NCBI RefSeq assembly: GCF_004339525.1
Contig: NZ_SMGE01000001.1
Span: forward strand, 2,480,001-2,544,000
Direction: 5' to 3'
DNA length: 64,000 bases
Source of the DNA: Flavobacterium sp. 90
GTDB lineage: Bacteria; Bacteroidota; Bacteroidia; Flavobacteriales; Flavobacteriaceae
The position numbers and the translations under genes are program-made. This document shows, piece by piece, positions 1-8,229 of this stretch (positions are counted from its first letter, which is position 1; each line of letters opens with the position of its first letter). The notes under the pieces were generated by a model. The model did no database searches. It was not told the origin of the DNA and worked only from the letters and a program-made list of their open reading frames with translations.

Positions 1-721
1 GATCGCCTTCAAATTGTAAAACGGTGTCAACCATATGTTCCAGAATTTTTGGTCCGGCAATATTTCCGTCTTTTGTAATATGTCCAATTAAAATAACCGG
101 AATATTGGTTTCTTTGGCAAATTTAATTAGTTCAGCAGTAGTTTCTCTAATCTGAGAAATACTTCCGGCAGTCGATTCGATATAATCGGTATGTAAAGTC
201 TGGATCGAATCGATAATCACAATCTCAGGCTGAATCGCTTCAATTTGTTTGAATATGTTTTGCGTTTTAGTTTCCGTTAGAATATAGCAATTGTCGCTAT
301 TTGGCGTTATTCTTTCGGCACGCATTTTTATCTGTTTCTGGCTTTCTTCACCAGAAACATAAAGTGTTTTATAAGGTAATTTTAGGGAGATTTGAAGTAA
401 AAGCGTACTTTTTCCAATTCCGGGTTCACCACCTAAAAGTGTTAAAGATCCCGGAACAATTCCGCCACCAAGAACACGGTTTAATTCGCCGTCGGTTGTA
501 TCCATACGGATTTCCAGCGCCGAATCAATTTCGTTAATTTTTAACGGGCGAGGCGCTTTACCGCTTGGAGTAGGTTCACTTTTCCAGGCTACTTTTTCCT
601 GTTTCTGAATAATTTCCTCGGCAATTGTATTCCATTCTTTGCACGCATTGCATTGTCCTTGCCATTTGGCATATTGGGTTCCGCAGTTTTGGCAAAAAAA
701 AGAAGTTTTAACTTTTGACAT
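1..721 (-). CDS. radA: DNA repair protein RadA (Sms), N-terminal part; C-terminus lies beyond the window
   Basis: RadA is a RecA-like, DnaB-related ATPase that helps process recombination intermediates in the cytoplasm. Translation leftward from the ATG at 721 gives about 240 residues. It begins MSKVKTSFFCQNCG, with a four-cysteine zinc finger (CQNCG then CNAC, residues about 10-27). A Walker A motif GGEPGIGKST follows near residue 93, and the stretch VIIDSIQTL matches Walker B. The rest (KNRFG motif and Lon-like domain) is off the left edge. The start is set by the zinc finger and by a TAATG overlap: the stop codon of the upstream esterase-like gene shares a base with this ATG, suggesting translational coupling. 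Identity is secure. Confidence 0.95.
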   Translation of the reverse strand, partial: MSKVKTSFFCQNCGTQYAKWQGQCNACKEWNTIAEEIIQKQEKVAWKSEPTPSGKAPRPLKINEIDSALEIRMDTTDGELNRVLGGGIVPGSLTLLGGEPGIGKSTLLLQISLKLPYKTLYVSGEESQKQIKMRAERITPNSDNCYILTETKTQNIFKQIEAIQPEIVIIDSIQTLHTDYIESTAGSISQIRETTAELIKFAKETNIPVILIGHITKDGNIAGPKILEHMVDTVLQFEGD

Positions 722-1875
722 TATTTGGTCTTTTTTGCAAGTGTATTCATTTCGTCGATTTTCTCGTACATCAAATCTTTATTCAAATCACCAATTGCTT
801 CCATTTGCGAAGCATTTTGGTATTTTTTTGAAGCGTGTTTAGGATCTCCCATTTTTTCATACATCAATCCTAATTCATATTCTCCAAGCATCGCTTTAGG
901 ATAATTTACATTTCCAATTTCAGCCATTTTTCCTAATTCGTCGTAAGCATTTCTCTTTAGAATAATATTTTCGATTACTTTAAAGTCGCTCATTCTAACC
1001 GGAATCTGAACTCCCATAACTTTAGACATCATGTCGTATTTGTTTTGAAGATAATCAGCATAACCAGTTTGAAGAACGGCAATTTTATCATTGTATTCCG
1101 CAGAATTTATAGGTCGGTAAACTTCAAAAATCTGATATAATGCGCTCGGAATTGAATGTAACACTTCTGTGTAATGAGTTGTTCCTTTAAATAATTCGTA
1201 TTTATAGTTTACTAACGGATTATTTGCGATTTTAATATTACTGTCTAGTTTTTCTATTGGTTCTTTAATTTTTTTGATGTCGCCATCAGCAGCAGAAAGG
1301 TAATAGAAGAATGGTTTTGTTACTTTGGCAAATTTCTCCGGAATACGAACTTCCATTTTTGGAGCAAGTTCCGGGCTTAAACAAATATAGGCGTTAAAAA
1401 GCGGTTCTTCTTTATATAAATAAAAATTGATAAAACTTGCTGTAATATCATGGCCTGCAATAACTCTGAATGGAGATGTGCGGTATTTTTTTTCGATATA
1501 AGGAACTAATTCTGCTCCGATAAATTCAAAAAATTTAGCTCCTTTTTCAAATGGTAATCCTGTATTTTGATCAATTGTTGAGTCGTCTTCACGTTCTCCA
1601 TCTTTATTTTGGTGAACACCTATGATAATCATCTCCGGTAAATCGTCCCAATAGGTTCCGTAACTTAAAGCTCCGGAAAATGGATCGAATAAATAATCAC
1701 CGTCCAATAAATAAAGAACCGGATATTTTTTGTCTGGATTAGATTCGTAAGAAGCGGGAAGTCCGATGGTTATTCTTCTTTCTTCTCCAAGTTTCTCAGA
1801 TTGAATGTTGTCGAATGTTTTCTGTGAAAAGACAGAAATTGAAATAAAAAGGATTAGTAAGTAAACTTTTTTCAT
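721..1875 (-). CDS. Secreted alpha/beta-hydrolase-fold (esterase D/Fes-like) protein with altered nucleophile elbow
   Basis: The protein has 384 residues from the MKKVYLL start. An upstream in-frame ATG at 1887 would place four residues before the signal peptide and is less likely. Residues 1-17 form a signal peptide ending VFSQ. The body matches the putative esterase family (PF00756): YPVLYLLDGDYLF, then MIIIGVHQN, then a central elbow. The elbow reads VIAGHDITAS, where catalytic members have G-H-S-x-G, so the usual serine position is Asp. The C-terminal 70 residues look like a TPR-type helical tail (ELGLMYEKMGDPKHA). It overlaps radA by one base (TAATG). I infer a periplasmic or surface protein that may bind rather than hydrolyse esters. 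Family confident, activity doubtful. Confidence 0.75.
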   Translation of the reverse strand: MKKVYLLILFISISVFSQKTFDNIQSEKLGEERRITIGLPASYESNPDKKYPVLYLLDGDYLFDPFSGALSYGTYWDDLPEMIIIGVHQNKDGEREDDSTIDQNTGLPFEKGAKFFEFIGAELVPYIEKKYRTSPFRVIAGHDITASFINFYLYKEEPLFNAYICLSPELAPKMEVRIPEKFAKVTKPFFYYLSAADGDIKKIKEPIEKLDSNIKIANNPLVNYKYELFKGTTHYTEVLHSIPSALYQIFEVYRPINSAEYNDKIAVLQTGYADYLQNKYDMMSKVMGVQIPVRMSDFKVIENIILKRNAYDELGKMAEIGNVNYPKAMLGEYELGLMYEKMGDPKHASKKYQNASQMEAIGDLNKDLMYEKIDEMNTLAKKTK

Positions 1876-2109
1876 GATTTGTGGCATTTCAGAGAATTAA
1901 AAAGTATTGAAATAGTGTAGCAATATAGTACTTTAATTTGCTTTTTTGTCAATGAGAACGTTTAAAAGAGATCAAAATTATAGTGAAAATTTGTTTTATT
2001 TGGATGAATGTGAAAACTTGCTTAAAAATATAAAATGTTTTGTATTGACTAATTGTTTTAAACGCAAAGTACGCTAAGATTTTTATCTAAGTAGTATGTT
2101 TAAAAACAC

Positions 2110-2150
2110 AAAGTTCGCAAAGCTTTGTAGATAAAAACTTTGCGAACTTT
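2110..2150. terminator. Hairpin with perfect 13-bp stem, possible terminator of panCD
   Basis: AAAGTTCGCAAAG (2110-2122) pairs perfectly with CTTTGCGAACTTT (2138-2150). T-rich sequence follows on both strands. It is downstream of panD on the minus strand. The same core words (TTCGCAAAG, CTTTGCGAAC) recur in other intergenic spots, so it may equally be a repeat remnant. Confidence 0.4.
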
Positions 2151-2194
2151 TTTATTAGATTCCGCCACGAATTCATAAATTAACACGATCAAAA

Positions 2195-2220
2195 TCCTTT
2201 TAATCTGTGCAATCTGTGGC
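2195..2220. repeat. Dispersed intergenic repeat (AATCTGTGcAATCTGTGG type)
   Basis: It contains TTTAATCTGTGCAATCTGTG. Degenerate relatives made of AATC-n-GTG words occur at 21571-21596, 23841-23870, 25905-25940 and 26063-26103, all intergenic. This is characteristic of a short non-coding repeat family in this genome. Confidence 0.5.
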
Positions 2221-2243
2221 TAAAAAACTTTCCAAACTTCGCG

Positions 2244-2268
2244 TATCCCGATAGCTATCGGGATTGTG
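2244..2268. repeat. 25-nt palindromic element inside a dispersed repeat
   Basis: ATCCCGATAGCTATCGGGAT (2245-2264) is a perfect palindrome. The flanks AACTTCGCG (2235-2243) and AACTTTGCG (2269-2277) are directly joined, without the palindrome, at 26115-26132. This looks like a small insertion unit of REP or MITE type. Confidence 0.5.
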
Positions 2269-2371
2269 AACTTTGCGGTTAGATTTATTTCTTTATTTTT
2301 AGGGAAAAGTAATCTTGTTTGTTCAAAATAATTTTGACAAATAGTATAAGTATAAAGTGTAAAAGAGAATC

Positions 2372-2722
2372 TTATGTTAACGAATTGTCGTTCTCATTAG
2401 GGAAAATGATCCATGGTTTGAAGGTTTTAGCTTCTTCAAATTCCAGGGTTGCATAAGATATAATGATAATAATATCGTCTTTTTGAACTTTCCTTGCTGC
2501 GGGACCATTTAGTGTGATCTCGCCTGAATTTTTTTCTCCTTTAATGGCGTAAGTTTCAAAACGCTCGCCATTATTGATATTTACAATAGCTACTTTCTCA
2601 CCTTCAATAATGTTTGAGGCTTCCAGTAATGTTTCGTCGATAGTAATACTGCCAATATAATTTAAATCGGCACCGGTTACTTTAACACGATGAATTTTTG
2701 ATTTTATAACTTGAATTTGCAT
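2372..2722 (-). CDS. panD: Aspartate 1-decarboxylase proenzyme
   Basis: PanD makes beta-alanine from L-aspartate for pantothenate synthesis. The 116-residue protein begins MQIQVIKSKIHRVKVT. It carries Gly24-Ser25 in YIGSITID, the self-cleavage site that generates the pyruvoyl cofactor, followed by NGERFETYAI and NGPAAR. The length is normal for the family. It lies directly downstream of panC with 14 bases between, so the two are probably co-transcribed. A TACCTTTG box (2734-2727 on the minus strand) ends only four bases before the ATG, which would also allow an almost leaderless transcript of panD alone. Identity secure. Confidence 0.97.
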   Translation of the reverse strand: MQIQVIKSKIHRVKVTGADLNYIGSITIDETLLEASNIIEGEKVAIVNINNGERFETYAIKGEKNSGEITLNGPAARKVQKDDIIIIISYATLEFEEAKTFKPWIIFPNENDNSLT

Positions 2723-2726
2723 GGTG

Positions 2727-2734
2727 CAAAGGTA
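2727..2734 (-). promoter_or_regulatory. Candidate -7 box TACCTTTG for panD (near-leaderless)
   Basis: Exact match to the Bacteroidetes TAnnTTTG element, read on the minus strand and ending four bases before the panD ATG. A TTG lies about 22 nt upstream. A start at the expected distance would give a leader of only a few bases. Confidence 0.4.
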
Positions 2735-2736
2735 AA

Positions 2737-3585
2737 TTAATTTAATGAAATGGTATCAATCAGTCTTATAGAATTAACAAATACTGCTATAAATGCACGG
2801 TAGTTTTTGTCTTTACTCTTGTGATCGATAGGTAATAATGTGGATTCGTCAGCAATTACAAAATATTCTAAGTCAAACTTTTTATTGTCTTTGAAAGAAT
2901 TTTCTACAAAAGCGATGGTTTCTTCGGGAGTATTTGTCTGGAATATTTCTTTGGCTTCAGTCAAAACTTTATAAATAATAGAAGCTTCTTTTCTTTCTTC
3001 CGGCGTTAGACGCTCGTTTCGGGAACTCATTGCGAGTTGGTTTTCTTCTCTAAAAATTGGACAACCCACAACATTTACGGGTAAATCGTTCTTTTCGACC
3101 ATTTTCTTTACAATCTGTAATTGTTGAAAATCTTTCTCTCCAAAGTAAGCATTTGTTGGAGTAACGATTTCGAATAAACGTTTTACGATAGTTCCGACTC
3201 CGTTAAAATGTCCTGGTCTGAATTTCCCTTCCATCTGATTTTCCAGTCCGTCAAAGTCGAAAGATTGAGAAATCGTGTGTCCTTCATAAATATCATCCAC
3301 TGAAGGTGCGTATAAAATTATTTTGTCACTTAAACCTCGCATTTTTTTTACGTCTTCTTCAAGTGTTCGCGGGTATTTTTCGAGATCTTCGGGATTGTTG
3401 AATTGCGTTGGATTGACAAAAATACTCACAACTGTGTCGTCATTTTCTTTAAGTGATCTTTGCATTAAAGCTAAATGCCCTTGGTGTAAAGCGCCCATTG
3501 TTGGTACAAATCCAATGGTTGAATTTACCGTTTTGATAGTTTTTAAATAGGCTATCAATGCTACTTTACCGTAGAAAATATGCAT
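2737..3585 (-). CDS. panC: Pantothenate synthetase (pantoate--beta-alanine ligase)
   Basis: PanC condenses pantoate and beta-alanine with ATP hydrolysis, the last step of pantothenate synthesis. The nucleotidyltransferase motif PTMGALHQGH is near residue 29 of the chosen start. FVNPTQF, the GKFRPGHFNGV loop and the KMSKS-like AMSSRNERL follow, so all catalytic landmarks are present. I chose the start at 3585 (MHIFYGK, 282 residues) rather than the longer frame at 3615. The longer frame's ATG sits inside a TATGTTTG box that matches a -7 promoter element, and family members begin close before the PTMG motif. The neighbours are panD downstream and a divergent glgA-like gene. Confidence 0.95.
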   Translation of the reverse strand: MHIFYGKVALIAYLKTIKTVNSTIGFVPTMGALHQGHLALMQRSLKENDDTVVSIFVNPTQFNNPEDLEKYPRTLEEDVKKMRGLSDKIILYAPSVDDIYEGHTISQSFDFDGLENQMEGKFRPGHFNGVGTIVKRLFEIVTPTNAYFGEKDFQQLQIVKKMVEKNDLPVNVVGCPIFREENQLAMSSRNERLTPEERKEASIIYKVLTEAKEIFQTNTPEETIAFVENSFKDNKKFDLEYFVIADESTLLPIDHKSKDKNYRAFIAVFVNSIRLIDTISLN

Positions 3586-3608
3586 GCCAGTATTATTAAA
3601 ATTTAGTG

Positions 3609-3616
3609 CAAACATA
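3609..3616 (-). promoter_or_regulatory. Candidate -7 box TATGTTTG for panC-panD
   Basis: TATGTTTG on the minus strand fits TAnnTTTG. It lies about 23 nt before the ATG at 3585 and swallows the upstream alternative ATG at 3615, which argues for the shorter panC. Confidence 0.45.
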
Positions 3617-3647
3617 ATATATTAGTTATAAACTGCATAAATTTTTG

Positions 3648-3655
3648 TAATTTTG
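3648..3655 (+). promoter_or_regulatory. Candidate -7 box TAATTTTG for the glgA-like/DUF4270/glmS genes
   Basis: TAATTTTG fits TAnnTTTG, with TTA 19 nt upstream in place of TTG. It lies 38 nt before the ATG at 3694, in the divergent panC/glgA-like spacer. Confidence 0.45.
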
Positions 3656-3693
3656 CAACGTTTTTATTACCAAAAATTAAGTAAAATACTATT

Positions 3694-4500
3694 ATGAAAG
3701 ATAAGAGGATATTATATGTATCATCTGAAGTCGTGCCTTATTTGGCTGAAAATGAAGTTTCTTTAATGTCTTATGACGTTCCAAAAATGATTAACGATCA
3801 AGGAGGACAAATAAGAATTTTCATGCCAAGATATGGAAATATCAACGAAAGAAGACACCAATTACATGAAGTTATTAGACTTTCAGGAATGAATTTGGTA
3901 GTGAATGACTTAGATATGCCATTGATTATTAAGGTAGCTTCAATTCCTAAAGAGAGAATTCAGGTTTATTTTATTGATAATGATGAATATTTTAAGCGTA
4001 AAGCAACTTTTGCTGACGAAGAAGGTGTTTTGTATCCTGATAATGACGAAAGAGCAATCTTTTTTGCAAAAGGAGTTGTTGAGACAGTAAAAAAATTGAA
4101 TTGGGTTCCTGATATTATCCATGTTCACGGTTGGCTTGCAGCTATGTTGCCAATTTACATGAAACATTATTACAAAAATGAAGCTTTATTTTCAGAAACT
4201 AAGATTGTAACCTCTGTTTATGGGCAATCTTTTGACGAAAATTTAGATTTGGAAATGATAAACAAAGTTAAATTTGACGGCGTTCCACATGAATCAGTTG
4301 CTGATTTAGAAACCCCAAATTACGAGAATATCTTAAAGGCTAGTATCTTACATTCTGATGCCGTGATTATAGCATCTGAGAATGTATCTCCAAGTTTAAC
4401 AAAATTTATAGAATCTTCAGGAAAACCTTTTTTACCTTTCGCCACGAAAGATGCATTCGCTGAAGCGTATACAAATTTCTATAAAACGATGGGTCTTTAA
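3694..4500 (+). CDS. Glycogen/starch synthase N-terminal-domain protein (short GlgA-like)
   Basis: The 268 residues begin MKDKRILYVSSEVVPYL and resemble the N-terminal Rossmann domain of GT5 glycogen synthases (PF08323). Visible landmarks are FMPRYGNINERRHQLHEV, NDNDERAIFFAKGVVE-like wording and DIIHVHGWLAAMLP. Full GlgA is about 480 residues with a second GT-B domain, and that domain is absent here. The ADP-glucose-binding K-x-G-G-L is also missing: the equivalent stretch reads SLMSYDVPKMI. So this is probably not a working glycogen synthase. No trace of the missing half follows, and the DUF4270 gene starts 21 bases later. I infer a repurposed domain protein conserved beside panC and glmS, role unknown. 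Confidence 0.75.
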   Translation: MKDKRILYVSSEVVPYLAENEVSLMSYDVPKMINDQGGQIRIFMPRYGNINERRHQLHEVIRLSGMNLVVNDLDMPLIIKVASIPKERIQVYFIDNDEYFKRKATFADEEGVLYPDNDERAIFFAKGVVETVKKLNWVPDIIHVHGWLAAMLPIYMKHYYKNEALFSETKIVTSVYGQSFDENLDLEMINKVKFDGVPHESVADLETPNYENILKASILHSDAVIIASENVSPSLTKFIESSGKPFLPFATKDAFAEAYTNFYKTMGL

Positions 4501-4521
4501 AAATTAACATTATTATTAAAC

Positions 4522-6222
4522 ATGTATAATACTTCTTTTATTAAGAAAATTCTATTAGTTGCAACTGTTGTTCTTTTGTATTCGTGCGATAAAGATTTTA
4601 ACGCTATCGGTGATGAATTAATTGGTGATAATCATTTTGATTTAGTTCCGGAGCAATATGGTGTTACGGCATTTAGCCAGGAAGTAACTCCTATTCAGTC
4701 AAATGGATTGCCATATTATAGTTTAGGGATTTATGATAACCCTGTTTTTGGAGAAACTACCGGGAATTTTGTTTCTCAGGTTGGATTAACTGCTTATAAA
4801 CCAACTATTGGTGAAAGCCCTGTTATAGAAAGTGTAGTGCTTACAGTACCTTATTTTAGCCATGCAACTGCTGTTGACTCAAAAGGAGGTAATGTTTATG
4901 CGCTGGATTCTATTTATGGTCCAAAAGAAGGAAAACTTAAACTTAGTGTTTACGAATCCGGAGCGCAAATGTACAGTAGCTATTATGATGGTAATGGTTC
5001 TCTATTAGGAAAGTTATATTATAGTGATCAGGATACAAATACACCTCCACTAGCAGGTGAGGTGAATTTTAATACTAAAAAGCTTGGTATTCCGTTAAAT
5101 GATTCTAAAGACAAATCACAGAATGATAACTTCGTTTTTAGTGCAAAACAAACGGTAGATTCAACTGTAGTAGATGCTAATGCTGCTATTAAAACGTATA
5201 CGTATCAATATTCTGCACCACAAATGCATTTGGATTTGAATAAGGCTTTTTTTCAGGCTAAAATTTTAAATGCGACGGCTGCAAATCTTTCATCGGATGA
5301 TGTTTTTCAGCAGTATTTTAAAGGTTTGTATTTTCAGGTTGAAAAAGCGGTGGATGGTAGTCCGTCAAATATGGCATTCTTAGATTTTTTAAAACCTGCC
5401 GGACCAGCTAAAATTACCATAAAGTATAAGGCTAAAACAGCAATTACGACTGATGGTGAAACAACAGAAGATAAAGTTATTACAATTAATTTGACAGGCG
5501 CGGGAACAAGTTTATTAAAAGATGCTAAGAGTTCTACTTATTCAAATGGACTAGCTAATAGAAATAAAGATACCGGTGATGACAGACTTTATCTAAAAGG
5601 AGGTCAGGGATCAGTTGCTGTTATTAATCTTTTTGATAAAACAGACCTTATAGGATATGATAGTAATAATAAGCTGGAAAATAAACCTAACGGTGTTTCA
5701 GACGAATTAGACGAAATCAGACATAACGTTATTGTTAAAAAATGGTTGGTTAACGAGGCTAACATAGTTTTTTATATTGATGCAGATAAAATGAAAACTG
5801 CAGAAAGAGAGCCAAAAAGAGTTTATCTATACGATCTGGACAATAATACAATTATTGCTGATTATGTTGATAATAGTACTAATGCTATAGATCCAAAACA
5901 AAACAGAGCTGTTTTTGGAGGTATAATAGCTCTTGATGCAACTACTAAAAAGGGAGTTAGTTATAAAGTTCGGGTTACCAAACATATTAGAAATCTTATA
6001 AAAGATGCTACTATAAAAAATGTCAGATTGGGCTTATCAGTAACTGAAGGAATTGATATTGTTTCTTCGAACAAATTAAGATTGAAAAATGATGTTATTT
6101 CAGAAGCGCCAAGAGGTTCAGTTATGGGGCCATTAGGAACAATATTATATGGTAATAATGTTTCTGCGGCTGATGCAGATAAGAAATTAAAACTTCTGAT
6201 TTACTACACGAAACCAAATTAA
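4522..6222 (+). CDS. DUF4270 lipoprotein
   Basis: The 566-residue protein has a lipoprotein signal peptide (IKKILLVATVVLLYSC) with the lipobox cysteine at residue 22, followed by DKDFNAIGDELIGD. That acidic stretch fits a surface-export type signal known in Flavobacteriaceae. The rest matches the DUF4270 family: a beta-rich sequence with PVFGETTGNFVSQV early and a C-terminal LKLLIYYTKPN. It is sandwiched between the GlgA-like gene (21 bases) and glmS (9 bases), indicating one transcript. Function is not known. The link to glmS suggests an envelope or glycan-related role, but that is inference. Confidence 0.85.
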   Translation: MYNTSFIKKILLVATVVLLYSCDKDFNAIGDELIGDNHFDLVPEQYGVTAFSQEVTPIQSNGLPYYSLGIYDNPVFGETTGNFVSQVGLTAYKPTIGESPVIESVVLTVPYFSHATAVDSKGGNVYALDSIYGPKEGKLKLSVYESGAQMYSSYYDGNGSLLGKLYYSDQDTNTPPLAGEVNFNTKKLGIPLNDSKDKSQNDNFVFSAKQTVDSTVVDANAAIKTYTYQYSAPQMHLDLNKAFFQAKILNATAANLSSDDVFQQYFKGLYFQVEKAVDGSPSNMAFLDFLKPAGPAKITIKYKAKTAITTDGETTEDKVITINLTGAGTSLLKDAKSSTYSNGLANRNKDTGDDRLYLKGGQGSVAVINLFDKTDLIGYDSNNKLENKPNGVSDELDEIRHNVIVKKWLVNEANIVFYIDADKMKTAEREPKRVYLYDLDNNTIIADYVDNSTNAIDPKQNRAVFGGIIALDATTKKGVSYKVRVTKHIRNLIKDATIKNVRLGLSVTEGIDIVSSNKLRLKNDVISEAPRGSVMGPLGTILYGNNVSAADADKKLKLLIYYTKPN

Positions 6223-6231
6223 TAAATATAT

Positions 6232-8082
6232 ATGTGTGGAATTGTTGGATATATAGGTCATAGAGAGGCGTATCCTATTGTAATCAAAGGATTAAAACGA
6301 CTCGAATACAGAGGATATGATAGTGCTGGTGTTATGTTGTATGATGACCAGGATGGAATAAAACTTTGTAAAACAAAAGGTAAAGTTTCAGATCTTGAAA
6401 CAAAAGCAAAAGATAATTTTACAACGAATGGAAGTATAGGAATTGGACATACTCGTTGGGCTACACACGGAGTTCCAAATGATGTAAACTCACATCCGCA
6501 TCTTTCAAATTCAGGTGAGTTGGTTATTATTCATAATGGAATCATTGAGAATTATGCACCGCTTAAAGAAGAATTAAAAAAAAGAGGTTATACTTTTAAA
6601 TCGGATACAGATACTGAGGTTTTAGTGAACTTAATTGAAGAGGTTCAGAAAAAAGAAGGTCTTAAATTGGGTAAAGCAGTTCAGATTGCTTTAAATCAGG
6701 TTGTAGGTGCTTATGCAATTGCAGTTTTTGATAAAAAGAACCCAAATGAAATTGTGGCTGCAAGATTAGGAAGTCCATTAGCGATTGGAGTTGGAGAAGG
6801 AGAGTTTTTTATTGCTTCTGATGCTTCACCGTTTATCGAATATACTTCGAATGCAATTTATCTTGAAGACGGTGAAATGGCAAATATCAGATTGCACAAA
6901 CCTCTTAAAGTTAGAAAAATAAAAGATGACTCTTTAGTAGATCCTTATATTCAGGAACTTCAAATGAATTTGGAGCAAATTGAAAAAGGTGGTTATGATC
7001 ACTTCATGCTTAAAGAGATCTACGAGCAGCCAAGTGTTATAAAAGATACTTACAGAGGAAGACTTCATGCAAATGAAGGAATTGTTCAAATGGCAGGTGT
7101 TGAGGATAATCTTGAAAAATTCTTAAACGCTGACAGAATCATTATTGTAGCTTGTGGTACTTCATGGCACGCAGGTTTAGTAGCAGAATATATTTTTGAA
7201 GAGTTTACCCGTATTCCGGTTGAAGTAGAATATGCTTCTGAGTTTAGATACAGAAACCCTATCATTAATAAAAATGACGTAGTTATTGCAATCTCTCAAT
7301 CTGGAGAAACTGCAGATACTATGGCGGCTATTAAGTTGGCAAAAGAAAACGGTGCTTTTGTTTTTGGAGTTTGTAATGTAGTAGGTTCTTCTATTTCGAG
7401 AGAAAGTCATGCAGGTGCTTATACACACGCAGGACCAGAAATTGGAGTAGCTTCGACTAAAGCTTTTACAACACAAATTACTGTTTTAACGATGATTGCT
7501 TTGCGATTAGGAAAAGCTAAAGGAACATTGTCAAACACTGATTTTCATACGTACTTGCAAGAATTAGAAATAATTCCTGAAAAAGTAGCTGAGGCATTAG
7601 AAACTAACGAAAGAGCAAAAGAAATTGCGGCAGCTTTTAAAGATGCTCCAAACTGTTTGTACTTAGGTCGTGGATATAACTTTCCGGTAGCGTTAGAAGG
7701 AGCTTTAAAGCTTAAAGAGATCTCTTATATTCATGCTGAAGGTTATCCTGCTGCAGAGATGAAACACGGTCCTATTGCGCTTATTGATGAGCATATGCCG
7801 GTTATCGTGATTGCGCCTAAACAAGGTCATTATGATAAAATTGTAAGTAACATTCAGGAAATAAAATCAAGAAGTGGTAAAATCATCGCTGTAGTTACTA
7901 AAGGTGATACGCAAGTTCGTGAATTAGCCGATTATGTAATCGAGATTCCTGAAACTTCGGATGCTTTATCTCCATTGATTACAACTATACCGTTGCAATT
8001 ATTGTCATATTACATAGCAGTAATGAGAGGATGTAATGTTGATCAGCCACGTAACCTGGCGAAATCAGTTACTGTAGAATAA
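6232..8082 (+). CDS. glmS: Glutamine--fructose-6-phosphate aminotransferase (isomerizing)
   Basis: GlmS makes glucosamine-6-phosphate from fructose-6-phosphate and glutamine, the entry step to UDP-GlcNAc for peptidoglycan and LPS. The 616-residue protein starts MCGIVGYIGHREAYP with Cys2 as the glutaminase nucleophile. RLEYRGYDSAG, GHTRWATHG and HNGIIENY follow. Two SIS isomerase domains are marked by ACGTSWHAG, ISQSGETADT and GRGYNFPVALEGALKLKE. The C-terminus is PRNLAKSVTVE, as expected. Length and all catalytic motifs are normal. It is the last gene of the panC-divergent transcript and is followed by a strong terminator. No glmS ribozyme-like structure is evident in the short upstream spacer. 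Confidence 0.98.
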   Translation: MCGIVGYIGHREAYPIVIKGLKRLEYRGYDSAGVMLYDDQDGIKLCKTKGKVSDLETKAKDNFTTNGSIGIGHTRWATHGVPNDVNSHPHLSNSGELVIIHNGIIENYAPLKEELKKRGYTFKSDTDTEVLVNLIEEVQKKEGLKLGKAVQIALNQVVGAYAIAVFDKKNPNEIVAARLGSPLAIGVGEGEFFIASDASPFIEYTSNAIYLEDGEMANIRLHKPLKVRKIKDDSLVDPYIQELQMNLEQIEKGGYDHFMLKEIYEQPSVIKDTYRGRLHANEGIVQMAGVEDNLEKFLNADRIIIVACGTSWHAGLVAEYIFEEFTRIPVEVEYASEFRYRNPIINKNDVVIAISQSGETADTMAAIKLAKENGAFVFGVCNVVGSSISRESHAGAYTHAGPEIGVASTKAFTTQITVLTMIALRLGKAKGTLSNTDFHTYLQELEIIPEKVAEALETNERAKEIAAAFKDAPNCLYLGRGYNFPVALEGALKLKEISYIHAEGYPAAEMKHGPIALIDEHMPVIVIAPKQGHYDKIVSNIQEIKSRSGKIIAVVTKGDTQVRELADYVIEIPETSDALSPLITTIPLQLLSYYIAVMRGCNVDQPRNLAKSVTVE

Positions 8083-8110
8083 AGTTTATAAAACTCTATA
8101 TAGTATTTAA

Positions 8111-8137
8111 AAGCGAGACGTAAGTCTCGCTTTTTTT
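8111..8137 (+). terminator. Rho-independent terminator after glmS
   Basis: The perfect stem AAGCGAGAC/GTCTCGCTT with loop GTAA is followed by a T-run. It lies 28 bases after the glmS stop. Confidence 0.9.
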
Positions 8138-8190
8138 ATGCGCTTATTTTTCATTTAATTTTAAATTACGTAAGGTTTAGATTATAAGTA

Positions 8191-8198
8191 TATATTTG
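8191..8198 (+). promoter_or_regulatory. Candidate -7 box TATATTTG upstream of the coiled-coil pair
   Basis: Exact TAnnTTTG match 31 nt before the ATG at 8230. No good TTG at the usual spacing was found. Confidence 0.4.
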
Positions 8199-8229
8199 TA
8201 AGAAAATATTTAATTTAAATTTTTTGCAA

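Larger units (their letters stand above)
1888..2371. other. Intergenic region of 484 bp with dispersed-repeat debris, no gene seen
   Basis: No credible reading frame. It holds a perfect 13-nt inverted repeat (2110-2122 with 2138-2150), part of a dispersed AATCTGTG-type repeat (2195-2220) and a 20-nt perfect palindrome (2245-2264). The hairpins could end panD transcription, because the A-rich flank lies on the correct side for minus-strand readthrough. Confidence 0.6.
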
